Assembly: GCA_032122615.1 (NCBI GenBank)
Contig: JAQBGF010000164.1
Span: forward strand, 1 to 52,684
Length of the DNA stretch: 52,684 nucleotides
From: SHZI01 sp032122615
GTDB taxonomy: Bacteria; Pseudomonadota; Gammaproteobacteria; Steroidobacterales; GCA-2729495
Direction: 5' to 3'
The translations under genes were made by a program, and so were the position numbers. Under the pieces are notes generated by a model. The model worked only from the letters and a program-made list of their open reading frames with translations, was not told the DNA's origin and made no database searches. Below, piece by piece: positions 33,334 to 42,061 of the stretch. Positions within the stretch are counted from its first letter, which is position 1; every line of letters begins with the position of its first letter.

Positions 33334-34416
33334 TTATAGCAAAATCCGCACCTGCGCATGTTCCACGTGAAACGCCCGGGAACCTTCCGGAAGCGTGACC
33401 CCGGCCGGATCCAGAGACGTGACGAAGGACTGGACCGGTGCCTCGGTCACGGCGTCGAGCAAGCGCGTGAGGTGTTCCCGATCAAGGTCCGCACCGGGCT
33501 CATCGAGCAAAAGAACCACGGTCTGTTCGCGGCTACGCGCGACCAGCTCGATCTGCGCCAGCGTCAGCGTCGCAGCGACCAGCTTCTCCTGGCCCCGCGA
33601 AACGGAATCACGTGCTCGGCGGGCATGGACCGCGATGCGGAAATCGGCCCGGTGGGGGCCGACCGTGCTCGTGGCCATCTGCACGTCCCGGTCCCGGCTC
33701 CCCGCCAAGGCTTCAGACAGACTTGTTCCTTCGAGCCAGCCCGAGTGGTAGGTCAGTTCAACCTGGGCACCTAGCAGTCGCTCGCTGACCCGTTGCGCAT
33801 CCGGCTGGAGCAGGTCCAGAACGCGACGCCGGCAAGCGTCCACGATTTCCCCGTCAGCAACCAGCGCGTCGTCCCAGTGCCAGGCTGCCGCCGCACTTCG
33901 GCTACGGAGCGCTGCATTTCGCTGCTGCAACGCTCTACGATACCGCTGCCAGGCGGGAAGAAAGGAGTGTTCCACGTGGAACACTCCCCAATCCAGAAAC
34001 TGGCGGCGACCGGCCGGAGGGCCGCTAACCAACTCGTGACTGGCCGGATCGAGAATCTGCACCGGCAGCGCTCGCGCGAGGTCAGCACGAGCTCCCGGCG
34101 ACCCGTCCACGCGTATGGACAACCCCTCCGACCGGGAAACCTCCAGCCCCACTCGGCCGGTCAGACCGACGCCCAACCGGGCAAACAAGGTGCACCGATC
34201 AGCCTCAAAGCGAATCGCCGTCTCGGACCTGGCCGCGCGGAATGAGGCTCCGCGCCCCAAAAAGTAGAGCGCCTCCAACAGGCTCGTTTTTCCGGAGCCG
34301 TTCCCGCCCGCGATCAGATTGAAACCAGCCCCGGGTTCCAGGCTGGCGGATTCAAAGCAGCGAAAAGACCCGAGCTGGACCTCGGCGATAACCGGGGCCG
34401 GAGCGGGCGGCCTCAC
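33334..34416 (-). CDS. recF: DNA replication/repair protein RecF
   Basis: A 360-residue SMC-like ATPase that loads RecA at gaps. Walker A is GGNGSGKTS, the signature region is SRGQEKLVAATLTLAQ, and Walker B is LLLDEPGADLD. GTG 34416 lies one base after the dnaN stop. Two stretches of the protein read FHVEH because parS-like DNA sites are embedded in the gene (33359-33374 and 33968-33983); neither touches the ATPase motifs. Confidence 0.96.
   Translation of the reverse strand: MRPPAPAPVIAEVQLGSFRCFESASLEPGAGFNLIAGGNGSGKTSLLEALYFLGRGASFRAARSETAIRFEADRCTLFARLGVGLTGRVGLEVSRSEGLSIRVDGSPGARADLARALPVQILDPASHELVSGPPAGRRQFLDWGVFHVEHSFLPAWQRYRRALQQRNAALRSRSAAAAWHWDDALVADGEIVDACRRRVLDLLQPDAQRVSERLLGAQVELTYHSGWLEGTSLSEALAGSRDRDVQMATSTVGPHRADFRIAVHARRARDSVSRGQEKLVAATLTLAQIELVARSREQTVVLLLDEPGADLDREHLTRLLDAVTEAPVQSFVTSLDPAGVTLPEGSRAFHVEHAQVRILL
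33359..33374. promoter_or_regulatory. parS-like ParB-binding site (near-consensus)
   Basis: TGTTCCACGTGAAACG differs from the classical parS TGTTTCACGTGAAACA at two positions. It lies inside the 3' end of recF and encodes part of an FHVEH motif. Confidence 0.7.
33964..33987. promoter_or_regulatory. parS ParB-binding site (perfect palindrome)
   Basis: The 16-bp core TGTTCCACGTGGAACA (33968-33983) is a known form of parS and is extended to a perfect 24-bp palindrome by the flanking GGAG/CTCC. It lies within recF, a few kilobases from the candidate origin, where chromosomal parS sites usually cluster. parA and parB are not in the window. Confidence 0.85.
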
Positions 34417-34417
34417 G

Positions 34418-35539
34418 TCACAGCCGCATGGGCATCACGACGTACCGCGCCTGAACAGTCCCTGGACCACTGATCAGGCAACTGCTGTTGGCGTCGACGA
34501 AGCCAAGTTCCACCTGCTCACCGTCGACGGCGGCCAGCGCGTCCAGTAAATAATTGACGTTGAAGCCAATCTCCAACGCGTCGCCCTTGTACTCGACTTC
34601 CAACTCGTCCCGAGCCTCTTCCTGGTCGGGATTATTTGCCTGGATACGAAGCGACCCGTCGCTGATCTCCAGTCGCACGCCCCGATACTTCTCGTTGGAG
34701 AGGATCGCCGCACGTTGCAGCGCCTGCCGCAACACGTCACGGCCGGCCTTCAGCACATTACCCTTGGGCTTCGGAATCACACGCTCATAATCAGGGAAAC
34801 GGCCGTCAATTAGCTTCGAAGTGAACCGAATTTCGCCGATCGTGGCGCGAACGTGATTAGTTCCTATCGCCAGAACGACGTTGCCGTCACCCGCCAGCAG
34901 GCGTTGCAGTTCTTGGACGCCCTTTCTTGGGATGATCACCTGGTGGCCACCTGACTTCTGATTCTTGGCGTCGCTTTTCTGAGCCTCGACTGCCAATTCG
35001 CACAAGGCGAGACGGTGCCCGTCCGTGGCGACTGCGCGCACCATTTTCTTCCCGGTCTCCAGCAGCAGACCGTTCAGGTAGTACCGCACGTCCTGTTGTG
35101 CCATTGCGAAATGGGTCTTTTCCAGCAACGTTCGCAAGTCCACCTGGCTCAACTCCAGGCTCTGAACGCTTTCTACCTCCTCAACCACCGGAAAGTCGGC
35201 GGCCGGCAGTGTGCCCAGCACGAAGCGGGAGCGGCCGGACTTCACGATCAACCGATCACCATCCAGCTGCACCTGGATGGTGGCGTCGTCTGGCAGCGCC
35301 CGGCAGATATCCAGCAACTTGCGGCCTGGCACCGTTACCTCGCCCGGCCGGTCCACCTTGTCGAGCGGCACTTTTGCGACCAGTTCCACCTCGAGGTCAG
35401 TGGCTGTAACCGCCAACTCCAACCCACGCACAACCACTAAAACGTTGGCAAGAATCGGCATGGTCTGTCGCCGTTCCACGACGCCCATAACCGCCTGGAT
35501 TGGCCTCAATAATGTTGAACGTGAGGTCGTGAACTTCAT
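34418..35539 (-). CDS. dnaN: DNA polymerase III beta sliding clamp
   Basis: A 373-residue ring-forming processivity clamp. Typical segments are MKFTTSRSTLLRPIQAVMGVVERRQTMPILANVL at the N-terminus, ATDGHRLALCE, and the C-terminal VMPMRL that closes the peptide-binding groove. It is followed closely by recF. Confidence 0.97.
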   Translation of the reverse strand: MKFTTSRSTLLRPIQAVMGVVERRQTMPILANVLVVVRGLELAVTATDLEVELVAKVPLDKVDRPGEVTVPGRKLLDICRALPDDATIQVQLDGDRLIVKSGRSRFVLGTLPAADFPVVEEVESVQSLELSQVDLRTLLEKTHFAMAQQDVRYYLNGLLLETGKKMVRAVATDGHRLALCELAVEAQKSDAKNQKSGGHQVIIPRKGVQELQRLLAGDGNVVLAIGTNHVRATIGEIRFTSKLIDGRFPDYERVIPKPKGNVLKAGRDVLRQALQRAAILSNEKYRGVRLEISDGSLRIQANNPDQEEARDELEVEYKGDALEIGFNVNYLLDALAAVDGEQVELGFVDANSSCLISGPGTVQARYVVMPMRL

Positions 35540-35791
35540 CCCCGGATCCTATTCAGGTGACTGTCTAAAATTAAAAGGTTTGAGTAAAGAATAGTAGTAA
35601 TTAGGGAGGCCTTCAGCTGTTGATAAAAGCACCCAGAGCCTAGAATTACCGATGTTTAGAGGCTATTTCGCCTGTGTATGACCCACGGGACAGACAATGT
35701 AGCAGGTGTGTGCAAACTGTGTGCTGTTGACCGGCAGTTCGTTGTCCACAACTTACCCACTGTCCCCAAGCCAGATACTCACAATTGCAGG
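35540..35791. other. Candidate replication origin (dnaN-dnaA intergenic region)
   Basis: A 252-base region with an A+T-rich stretch (about 35561-35606) and several DnaA-box-like nonamers: TGTTGATAA (35618-35626, minus-strand box with 1 mismatch to TTATCCACA), TGTGTATGA (35673-35681, 1 mismatch to TTATACACA) and TTGTCCACA (35742-35750, 1 mismatch), plus weaker ones at 35707 and 35753. In some gammaproteobacteria oriC is in this position. No gene is present. Confidence 0.5.
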
Positions 35792-37105
35792 TTATGCAGT
35801 CAGGATTCGCATGAGATTCTGATAATCCTCGCGCACCCGTGACTCGGTCTCACGGAGCAACTTTACTCTCCGGCAGGCGTGCAAAACGGTCGTGTGATCC
35901 CGCCCGCCAAACTGGTCGCCAATTTCCGGCAGGCTATGGCTGGTAAGTTCTTTAGCGAGGCTCATCGCGATCTGCCGGGGCCTGGTGATCGAGCGATTGC
36001 GGCGCTTGGACAACAAATCCGCGACCCGCACTTTGCTGTACTCGGCAACCGTTTTCTGGATGTTCTCGATCGTAACCAGCCGAGCCTGCAGAGCGAGGAG
36101 ATCACGCAGCGCCTCCTTGGCGAATTCGAGGGTAATCGGCCGACCGGTGAACGTCGCGTTGGCCATCACCCGGTGCAGGGCGCCTTCCAGTTCGCGAACG
36201 TTTGACCGGATGCGCTGCGCGATAAAAAAAGCCACTTCTTCCGGCAACTCCGTATGGCTTGTAGCCGCCTTGCTCATCAGGATGGCCACACTCGTTTCAA
36301 GCTCCGGCGGGTCAATGGAAACAGTCAACCCCCAGCCGAAACGGGACTTGAGTCGCTCTTCTAACCCATTGACTTCCTTAGGGTATCTGTCGCAGGTCAG
36401 GATGACCTGCCGCTGGTCCTCCAGCAAGGCATTGAAGGTGTGGAAGAACTCTTCCTGCGACCGTTCCTTGTTCGCGAAGAACTGGATATCGTCGATCAAC
36501 AAGGCGTCCAGCGTCCGATAGGCTGCCTTGAACTCATTGATGGTGTGATGCTGCAGAGCCCGCACCATATCGCCCAGAAATTGCTCAGAATGCACGTAGG
36601 CCACCCGCGCTTCAGGGCGATTATTAAGGATGAGGTGACCCACCCCGTGCATCAAGTGAGTCTTGCCGAGGCCGACGCCGCCGTAAATAAACAGGGGGTT
36701 ATAGCTTCGGCCGGGGTTACTCCCTACCTGCAACGCAGCTGCCCTGGCCATCTCGTTGCTTTTGCCCTCGACGAACTTCTCGAAGGTGTACTCCGGATTC
36801 AGTCGGCCCCCGATGGTGCCCCCAACGCGGGACTTTGCGTTGGCTGGCGCCGGCTGGCCCCGTTGATTGCCGAGGCTGCCGACTTCAAGGCGCACGGACA
36901 TCCCGGGAACCTCGGCCAGGAAGTTACTGATCCGATCCAGGCAATTGGCCGTTACCCAGTCCACGACGAAGCGATTGGGCGCCAGAAGGCGAAGGACCAC
37001 GCCTTCTTCGACGGCCTGCAATGGCCGGATCCAGGTGTTGAATTGCTGCTCGGGCAAGTCGGACCGCAGCTGCTGGACACAGCGGTCCCAAAGGGAAGAC
37101 TGCAC
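35792..37105 (-). CDS. dnaA: Chromosomal replication initiator DnaA
   Basis: A 437-residue AAA+ initiator that opens oriC. Domain I (about 1-80) has the helicase-contact LPEQQFNTWIRPLQ; domain III has Walker A GGVGLGKTH and Walker B LLIDDIQF; domain IV ends with GGRDHTTVLHACRRV, which reads the DnaA box. GTG 37105 is the start. The linker domain II is short. Confidence 0.98.
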   Translation of the reverse strand: MQSSLWDRCVQQLRSDLPEQQFNTWIRPLQAVEEGVVLRLLAPNRFVVDWVTANCLDRISNFLAEVPGMSVRLEVGSLGNQRGQPAPANAKSRVGGTIGGRLNPEYTFEKFVEGKSNEMARAAALQVGSNPGRSYNPLFIYGGVGLGKTHLMHGVGHLILNNRPEARVAYVHSEQFLGDMVRALQHHTINEFKAAYRTLDALLIDDIQFFANKERSQEEFFHTFNALLEDQRQVILTCDRYPKEVNGLEERLKSRFGWGLTVSIDPPELETSVAILMSKAATSHTELPEEVAFFIAQRIRSNVRELEGALHRVMANATFTGRPITLEFAKEALRDLLALQARLVTIENIQKTVAEYSKVRVADLLSKRRNRSITRPRQIAMSLAKELTSHSLPEIGDQFGGRDHTTVLHACRRVKLLRETESRVREDYQNLMRILTA

Positions 37106-37106
37106 G

Positions 37107-37123
37107 GATTCACCCCGTGAATC
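37107..37123. promoter_or_regulatory. Inverted repeat over the dnaA ribosome-binding site
   Basis: A perfect 7-bp inverted repeat (GATTCAC at 37107-37113, GTGAATC at 37117-37123, 3-base loop) ends one base before the dnaA GTG. On the mRNA the purine-rich GGGGTGA segment lies in the loop and stem, so folding could limit dnaA translation. Confidence 0.4.
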
Positions 37124-37175
37124 TGGTTATGGTTGTGAAACGGGAGGAGGGGGAGTCTAGCGGGCGGGAAAGGAC

Positions 37176-37184
37176 TTATCCACA
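37176..37184 (+). promoter_or_regulatory. DnaA box
   Basis: A perfect consensus TTATCCACA in the dnaA-rpmH intergenic region, 13 bases before the -35 of the rpmH promoter. It may mediate DnaA autoregulation or be part of the origin. Confidence 0.75.
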
Positions 37185-37197
37185 GGACTCGCCGCTA

Positions 37198-37226
37198 TTG
37201 ACAGGCGCGGGGTGGCTCCTTAACCT
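37198..37226 (+). promoter_or_regulatory. Sigma-70 promoter of rpmH
   Basis: A perfect -35 TTGACA (37198-37203), a 17-base spacer and a partial -10 TAACCT (37221-37226) lie about 50 bases upstream of the rpmH ATG. Confidence 0.55.
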
Positions 37227-37274
37227 TCCGGCCTCCCACGCATCCCATCCTTTTGTTTTTCTGCGAATTTCTTC

Positions 37275-37409
37275 ATGAAAAGAACCTATCAGCCCAGCAA
37301 GATCAAGCGCGTTCGGACCTGCGGTTTCCGCGCCCGCATGGCCACTCGTGGTGGTCGTCTGGTGATCAAGCGCCGCCGTGCAAAGGGTCGAGCGCGACTC
37401 ACGGTCTGA
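37275..37409 (+). CDS. rpmH: 50S ribosomal protein L34
   Basis: A 44-residue, very basic ribosomal protein: MKRTYQPSKIKRVRTCGFRA at the start and RRRAKGRARLTV at the end, an almost canonical L34. It is the first gene of the rpmH-rnpA-yidC-mnmE run and diverges from dnaA. Confidence 0.98.
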   Translation: MKRTYQPSKIKRVRTCGFRARMATRGGRLVIKRRRAKGRARLTV

Positions 37410-37439
37410 CGGACGATCGCGATCGTCTCGTCGACCATT

Positions 37440-37829
37440 CTGTCTGCTGAAGAGAACGGGCAGAGCTTCGCACGTCAGCAGCGCCTGTTGCGCGCCTCTG
37501 ACTTTGATAACGTGTTTAAGCATGGTCAGCGATCCGGGGATCGGTTTTTCACGATCCTGTTTCATTCCAACAGCCTGAACAAGCCGCGCCTCGGCTTCGC
37601 AATTTCCAAGCAGAAAGTTCGGCTGGCTGTTGGCCGCAACCGGCTTCGCCGCCTCGTGAGAGAGAGTTTCCGTAAGCGCGCCGCCACCCTGCCGTCAGTG
37701 GACCTCGTGGTGCTGGCCCGGGATGCCACGGGAACGGCTGCCAACCGCGAGATCGTCGCCAGCCTGGAATCGCATTGGGCGCGCATCATCACTGGCGTCA
37801 GCAAATCAACTGAAAGAAGCGGCACGTGA
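37440..37829 (+). CDS. rnpA: Ribonuclease P protein component (start codon unusual)
   Basis: The protein subunit that helps the RNase P RNA process tRNA 5' ends. The RNA-binding core GRNRLRRLVRESFRKR (family RNR motif) is intact. The family N-terminus aligns with FARQQRLLRASDF, but no ATG, GTG or TTG lies before it: only ATT 37437 and CTG 37440 are available, and the first ordinary start (TTG 37488) would delete the conserved FxRxxRL. CTG 37440 is my choice, with low confidence in the exact codon. The gene overlaps yidC by 4 bases; yidD, which usually lies between them, is absent. Confidence 0.9.
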   Translation: MSAEENGQSFARQQRLLRASDFDNVFKHGQRSGDRFFTILFHSNSLNKPRLGFAISKQKVRLAVGRNRLRRLVRESFRKRAATLPSVDLVVLARDATGTAANREIVASLESHWARIITGVSKSTERSGT

Positions 37830-39511
37830 CCATGGACAACTTGCGGATTTTTCTCTGGGTCGGCCTGCTGATGCTCATCTGGCTCACCGTGCAGACCTGG
37901 CAGCGGACGTTCGCGCCAACGTCAGCGGCCATTGCGACGAATACGACCACGCCAACAGCAGGCACAGACGCCGCCACGCCTGCCGGAACGGATACATCAA
38001 TCGCGTTGCCGGCCTTGCCCTCTTCGCCGGCCAGCGCCACGCCAACGCTCGATCCAATGGGCGAGCCGTCCGTTGTGGCGCCGCCATCGACCAACCTTGT
38101 AAGCGTGCACACCGATGTTCTTGACCTCTTGATCGATCCGCGCGGCGGCAACATCGTTGAAGCCAGGCTGCCGACCTACCCGATCCACAAGGATCAGCCC
38201 GATGTTGCCGTCGAGCTGCTGAGCACAGCCCCTGAGCGATATTCTGCTTTCCAGGGCGGCTTGCGAGCGGCCGAGGGCCAGCCGGAGGCCAATCACCTGG
38301 CCATGTTCACGGCAACCGCCACACAATTTGATCTGGCCCCAGGCGCTAGCGAGCTGCGGGTCCCGTTGCGCTGGCAGAGCGAGACCGGCGTGCTGGTTAC
38401 CAAGACCTACGTGTTCCGGCCCGGCGGGTTCCGGATCGGCCTCGAGTACAGCGTGCAGAACAATGGCACGCAACCGTACAACACAGCGGAGTACCTGCAG
38501 TTCAACCGGGTCTTCACGCCGCACGAGCAATCCATGTTCGACGTGGACTCCTACTCGTTCAACGGCCCGGTCGCCTACGACGGGACGAAGTATCAGAAGA
38601 TCGACGTGGAAGATTTGGTGGAGGCCCCGTTTTCGCAGTCCGTGGCGGAGGGCTGGTTCGCCGCGATTCAGCACCACTTTGTCGCGGCAGCGGTGCCACC
38701 CGGCACCGAGACCTGGCAGTACGAAGGCCGGTTTATCGACGGCAAGTTCCTGCTCAGTGCCATTGGACCCCTTAAGGCCATCCCACCGGCCGGTTCCGCG
38801 CAGTTCAGCTCGCAGCTCTTTATCGGCCCCAAGCTGCAGGAGCAACTCACGGCGACAGCGCCCGGGCTCGAACGCGCCGTGGATTATGGCCGCCTGACCA
38901 TCCTCGCCCAGCCCATGTTCTGGTTGCTCGACAAGGTCCACGGCTTTGTCGGCAACTGGGGCCTCACGATCATTATCGTCACGCTGCTGATCAAACTCGT
39001 CTTCTACAAGTTAAGCGAGACGAGCGGACGGTCGATGGCCGGCATGCGGAAACTACAGCCGCGCATGAAGGCGCTGCAGGAGCGCTACAAGGACGACCGC
39101 CAGGCCATGAGCACGGCGCTGATGGAGCTGTACAAGAAGGAGAAGATCAATCCGGCAGCGGGCTGCTTGCCCATGCTCGTGCAGATCCCCTTCTTCATCT
39201 CGTTCTACTGGGTGTTGCTCGAGAGCGTTGAGATGCGCCAGGCGCCCTTCGCGCTGTGGATCACCGACCTCTCGTCGAAGGATCCCTTCTTCATCCTGCC
39301 GCTGCTGATGGGCGCCGCCATGTTTCTCCAGCAGAAACTGAACCCGCCGCCGCCAGACCCCGTGCAGGCGAAGATGATGCAGATCATGCCAATCGTGTTC
39401 ACCGGCTTCTTTGCCTTCTTCCCCGCAGGCCTGGTGCTGTACTGGCTGACCAATTCCGTGCTGTCCATTGCCCAGCAGTGGCGGATTAACAAGGTGCTGG
39501 GCGCCGACTGA
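37826..39511 (+). CDS. yidC: Membrane protein insertase YidC
   Basis: A 561-residue inner-membrane insertase. An N-terminal helix (about 10-24) is followed by the large periplasmic beta domain and the conserved five-helix core with GNWGLTIIIVTLLIKLVFYKLSE, QPRMKALQERYKDD, GCLPMLVQIPFF and FPAGLVLYWLTNS. GTG 37826 is better spaced from AAGAAG than ATG 37832. It overlaps the rnpA stop. Confidence 0.97.
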   Translation: MTMDNLRIFLWVGLLMLIWLTVQTWQRTFAPTSAAIATNTTTPTAGTDAATPAGTDTSIALPALPSSPASATPTLDPMGEPSVVAPPSTNLVSVHTDVLDLLIDPRGGNIVEARLPTYPIHKDQPDVAVELLSTAPERYSAFQGGLRAAEGQPEANHLAMFTATATQFDLAPGASELRVPLRWQSETGVLVTKTYVFRPGGFRIGLEYSVQNNGTQPYNTAEYLQFNRVFTPHEQSMFDVDSYSFNGPVAYDGTKYQKIDVEDLVEAPFSQSVAEGWFAAIQHHFVAAAVPPGTETWQYEGRFIDGKFLLSAIGPLKAIPPAGSAQFSSQLFIGPKLQEQLTATAPGLERAVDYGRLTILAQPMFWLLDKVHGFVGNWGLTIIIVTLLIKLVFYKLSETSGRSMAGMRKLQPRMKALQERYKDDRQAMSTALMELYKKEKINPAAGCLPMLVQIPFFISFYWVLLESVEMRQAPFALWITDLSSKDPFFILPLLMGAAMFLQQKLNPPPPDPVQAKMMQIMPIVFTGFFAFFPAGLVLYWLTNSVLSIAQQWRINKVLGAD

Positions 39512-39533
39512 TTCGGCAGCGCCGCAGGGTGTG

Positions 39534-40883
39534 ATGACAACGTCACCCGCCTCGACGATCGTCGCCAGGGCAACGCCCGCGGGCAGGGGCGGGGTCGGGA
39601 TTGTCCGCATTTCCGGGACTCTGGTTCAGGCCATCGCCAGGGCCGTACTCGGCAGTTGTCCCGAGCCCCGGGTGGCCACGCTCTATGACTTCAGAGACGC
39701 GGACGGCGAGGCGCTCGACACCGGCCTCGCACTATTCTTTCCGCAGCCAAATTCCTACACCGGCGAAGACGTCCTTGAGCTGCAGGGCCACGGCGGACCC
39801 GTACTGCTGGAGATGATCATCGCCCGCATTGTCGAGCTCGGCGCGCGGATTGCGCGGCCCGGGGAGTTTTCCGAGCGGGCCTTTCTCAACGACAAGCTGG
39901 ATCTGTTGCAGGCTGAAGCCGTCGCCGATCTCATCGACGCGGGTTCGCAGGCAGCGGCGCGCGCGGCGCAGCGCTCCCTGTCCGGCGAATTCTCTGCAGC
40001 CGTGCTCGGACTAAACGAACAGGTGACGGGGCTCCGGATGTACGTCGAGGCCGCTATCGATTTCCCGGAGGAGGAGATCGACTTCCTCGGCACCGATGAA
40101 CTTCGTCGCCGGCTCGACACCGTCGAGCAGGAGTTCACGCGCATCGAGGCCGCGGCGCGCCAGGGGCGGCTGCTTCGCGATGGCATTCACGTCGTTCTCG
40201 CCGGCCGTCCCAACAGCGGCAAGTCGAGCCTGCTGAATCGTCTCGCCGGTTACGACGCGGCGATCGTCACGGACCAGCCCGGAACAACGCGCGACCCGAT
40301 TCGCGAACACCTGGAAATCGACGGCCTGCCGGTGCACATCGTCGATACCGCCGGGCTGCGGGACAGTGCCGATCCGGTCGAGCGCGAAGGCGTGCACAGA
40401 GCTCGTGCGCAGCTGGCAGTCGCGGATCTTGCGCTGCTGGTTATCGATGCCACTGACGCCGCGGACATCAGCGAACTGACTGACAAGCTGCCCGCTGGTG
40501 TTCCCGTAATCGTGGTGCGCAACAAGATCGATCTGTCCGGCGAAGCGCCTGGACCAGACGGGAATTGCGGCCCGGCGCTCGCGCGCATCTCTGCTCTTAC
40601 AGGTGCGGGTCTTCCCGGCCTGCGCCAGCTGATCAAGGAACAGGCCGGTTTTGGCGAGACGGGCGAGGGCACGGTGATCGCCCGGCAGCGACACCTCGAC
40701 AGCATCCGCCGGGCGCGCGCGCACTTTGATGCCGGCCGGGAGCAACTGGAAAGTCAGCGGGCCGGCGAGTTGCTGGCCGAAGAACTGCGGGGGGCGCAAA
40801 TCGCGCTGGCGGAAATCACCGGGGAGTTTACGAGCGATGACCTGCTGGGCAAAATCTTCGGCAGCTTCTGCATCGGAAAGTGA
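39534..40883 (+). CDS. mnmE: tRNA uridine-5-carboxymethylaminomethyl modification GTPase MnmE
   Basis: A 449-residue GTPase that, with MnmG, modifies wobble uridines. The N-terminal folate-binding domain starts TIVARATPAGRGGVGIVRISG; the G domain shows GRPNSGKSS, DTAGLRD and NKID; the C-terminus ends CIGK with catalytic C446. ATG 39534 was chosen since it begins just before the conserved domain; the frame is open upstream into yidC. The partner mnmG is 2.7 kb further on. Confidence 0.96.
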   Translation: MTTSPASTIVARATPAGRGGVGIVRISGTLVQAIARAVLGSCPEPRVATLYDFRDADGEALDTGLALFFPQPNSYTGEDVLELQGHGGPVLLEMIIARIVELGARIARPGEFSERAFLNDKLDLLQAEAVADLIDAGSQAAARAAQRSLSGEFSAAVLGLNEQVTGLRMYVEAAIDFPEEEIDFLGTDELRRRLDTVEQEFTRIEAAARQGRLLRDGIHVVLAGRPNSGKSSLLNRLAGYDAAIVTDQPGTTRDPIREHLEIDGLPVHIVDTAGLRDSADPVEREGVHRARAQLAVADLALLVIDATDAADISELTDKLPAGVPVIVVRNKIDLSGEAPGPDGNCGPALARISALTGAGLPGLRQLIKEQAGFGETGEGTVIARQRHLDSIRRARAHFDAGREQLESQRAGELLAEELRGAQIALAEITGEFTSDDLLGKIFGSFCIGK

Positions 40884-40993
40884 TTAAGGCCCCAGGACGT
40901 TCGGGGAAGTCTGGATAGTGACCTGAGGCCCCATAAGACACTGCTTTCATAGGCGATAGGCGTTCCTAGAAGTCCAAGCATGGGCCATCGTTT

Positions 40994-41905
40994 TCACGCT
41001 TCTGTCATCAGGGCAACAGGTTCGCGCTCGAAGTTTGCCCGCGTGTCCTTCATGCGCTTTAGCAGGCGTTCGAACTGTCCAGGCGGGGCGGCGATGAACA
41101 GATCGGCGTACTGCTTGCCGCGATCCTCCCATTCGCGGGTATCGAGGCCCCGCTCATGGAGCACTCTCCGCACGTTGTTTCGCTCGTCCGCGTCGCTGAA
41201 GCGACGTTGGGCAAGCCGCACGTCTGGGACCGCGCCGAAGACGTAGCCGTGCTTTTCAAAGACCCGCCTGATCGACCCGGCTTCGAACATTCGTAGGATC
41301 GTCATGACACTGTAGGGTCCGAACTCGTCGGGGCGGTCCTCGCCGAGGTGCCGTAACACGACGCCTAGTGTTCGCTCTGTTATGTAACCTAAAGCACCGG
41401 TGCTGCTGAGCAGGTTGGTGCTCCGAAAAAAGTTGATCTCCTCGGAGGCAGGCGCAACGTCGGGCTGTTCGAAGTTGCAAGCAATGCCGCCGTCGAGCAG
41501 GCCGGCATTGACGGCGAAGCGGATGGCGGCCCTGGAACTGTCGAGACCTACGACGCGTACGTTGGCGGTGCGGGAGGTGTCAAGCCAGCGTTGGGTGGCC
41601 TTGCTAGCGGCCTCGTATCCGGTCGGCGCGCTGGCGTAGAAGCGGATGATTTCGTCGAACGAATAGCCGTACTTGATGAGGGCGGAGCCAACGCCGTAGG
41701 AGCATCCGACGTCGAGCATCTGAACCGGCCGTGCACCGCCATTCTGTTCGCGGAGGAGCGCGGCGGCAGCGGCATTGTAGGGTCTGGCGCGCTCGCCGAT
41801 TTCGTACCCGTGCTCTGCCATCGCTGCCATGTAGGCATGGGGGGTGGGCGCGGTGTATACGTCGTCAAAGTTAGCTTTTGCCTGGTTTGTGGTTTTGTAG
41901 CTCAT
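40994..41905 (-). CDS. Class I SAM-dependent methyltransferase-like protein
   Basis: A 303-residue protein with a Rossmann SAM-binding motif I, MLDVGCSYGVGSAL, and a second acidic motif VVGLDSSRAAIRFA. Further conserved-looking stretches are FFRSTNLLSSTGALGYITERT and DEFGPYSVMTILRMFE. The start is ATG 41905, which has GGAG at 9 bases, although the frame stays open 114 bases upstream. I do not recognise the specific family or substrate. It lies between mnmE and a diguanylate cyclase where the mnmE-mnmG pair is often contiguous, so it may be an insertion. Confidence 0.72.
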   Translation of the reverse strand: MSYKTTNQAKANFDDVYTAPTPHAYMAAMAEHGYEIGERARPYNAAAAALLREQNGGARPVQMLDVGCSYGVGSALIKYGYSFDEIIRFYASAPTGYEAASKATQRWLDTSRTANVRVVGLDSSRAAIRFAVNAGLLDGGIACNFEQPDVAPASEEINFFRSTNLLSSTGALGYITERTLGVVLRHLGEDRPDEFGPYSVMTILRMFEAGSIRRVFEKHGYVFGAVPDVRLAQRRFSDADERNNVRRVLHERGLDTREWEDRGKQYADLFIAAPPGQFERLLKRMKDTRANFEREPVALMTEA

Positions 41906-42061
41906 GTTCTTTTGCTCCACCGGCAACGTAGTCAACGCGGCGGGCACCGCACGAAGTAGAGTTACCAGTATTGATCGTGCAACGCCTGAATGCGCCGCGA
42001 ACTGCGACACCATACACAAAAATCATCGGTTGGTCACGCCGAAGCGGCTTGAGCGCAGCAG

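Noticed and set aside
40884..40993. A terminator or small RNA between mnmE and the convergent methyltransferase gene.
   Set aside because: Only short repeated AGGCCCC words were seen; there is no stem followed by a T-run and no sign of an RNA gene.
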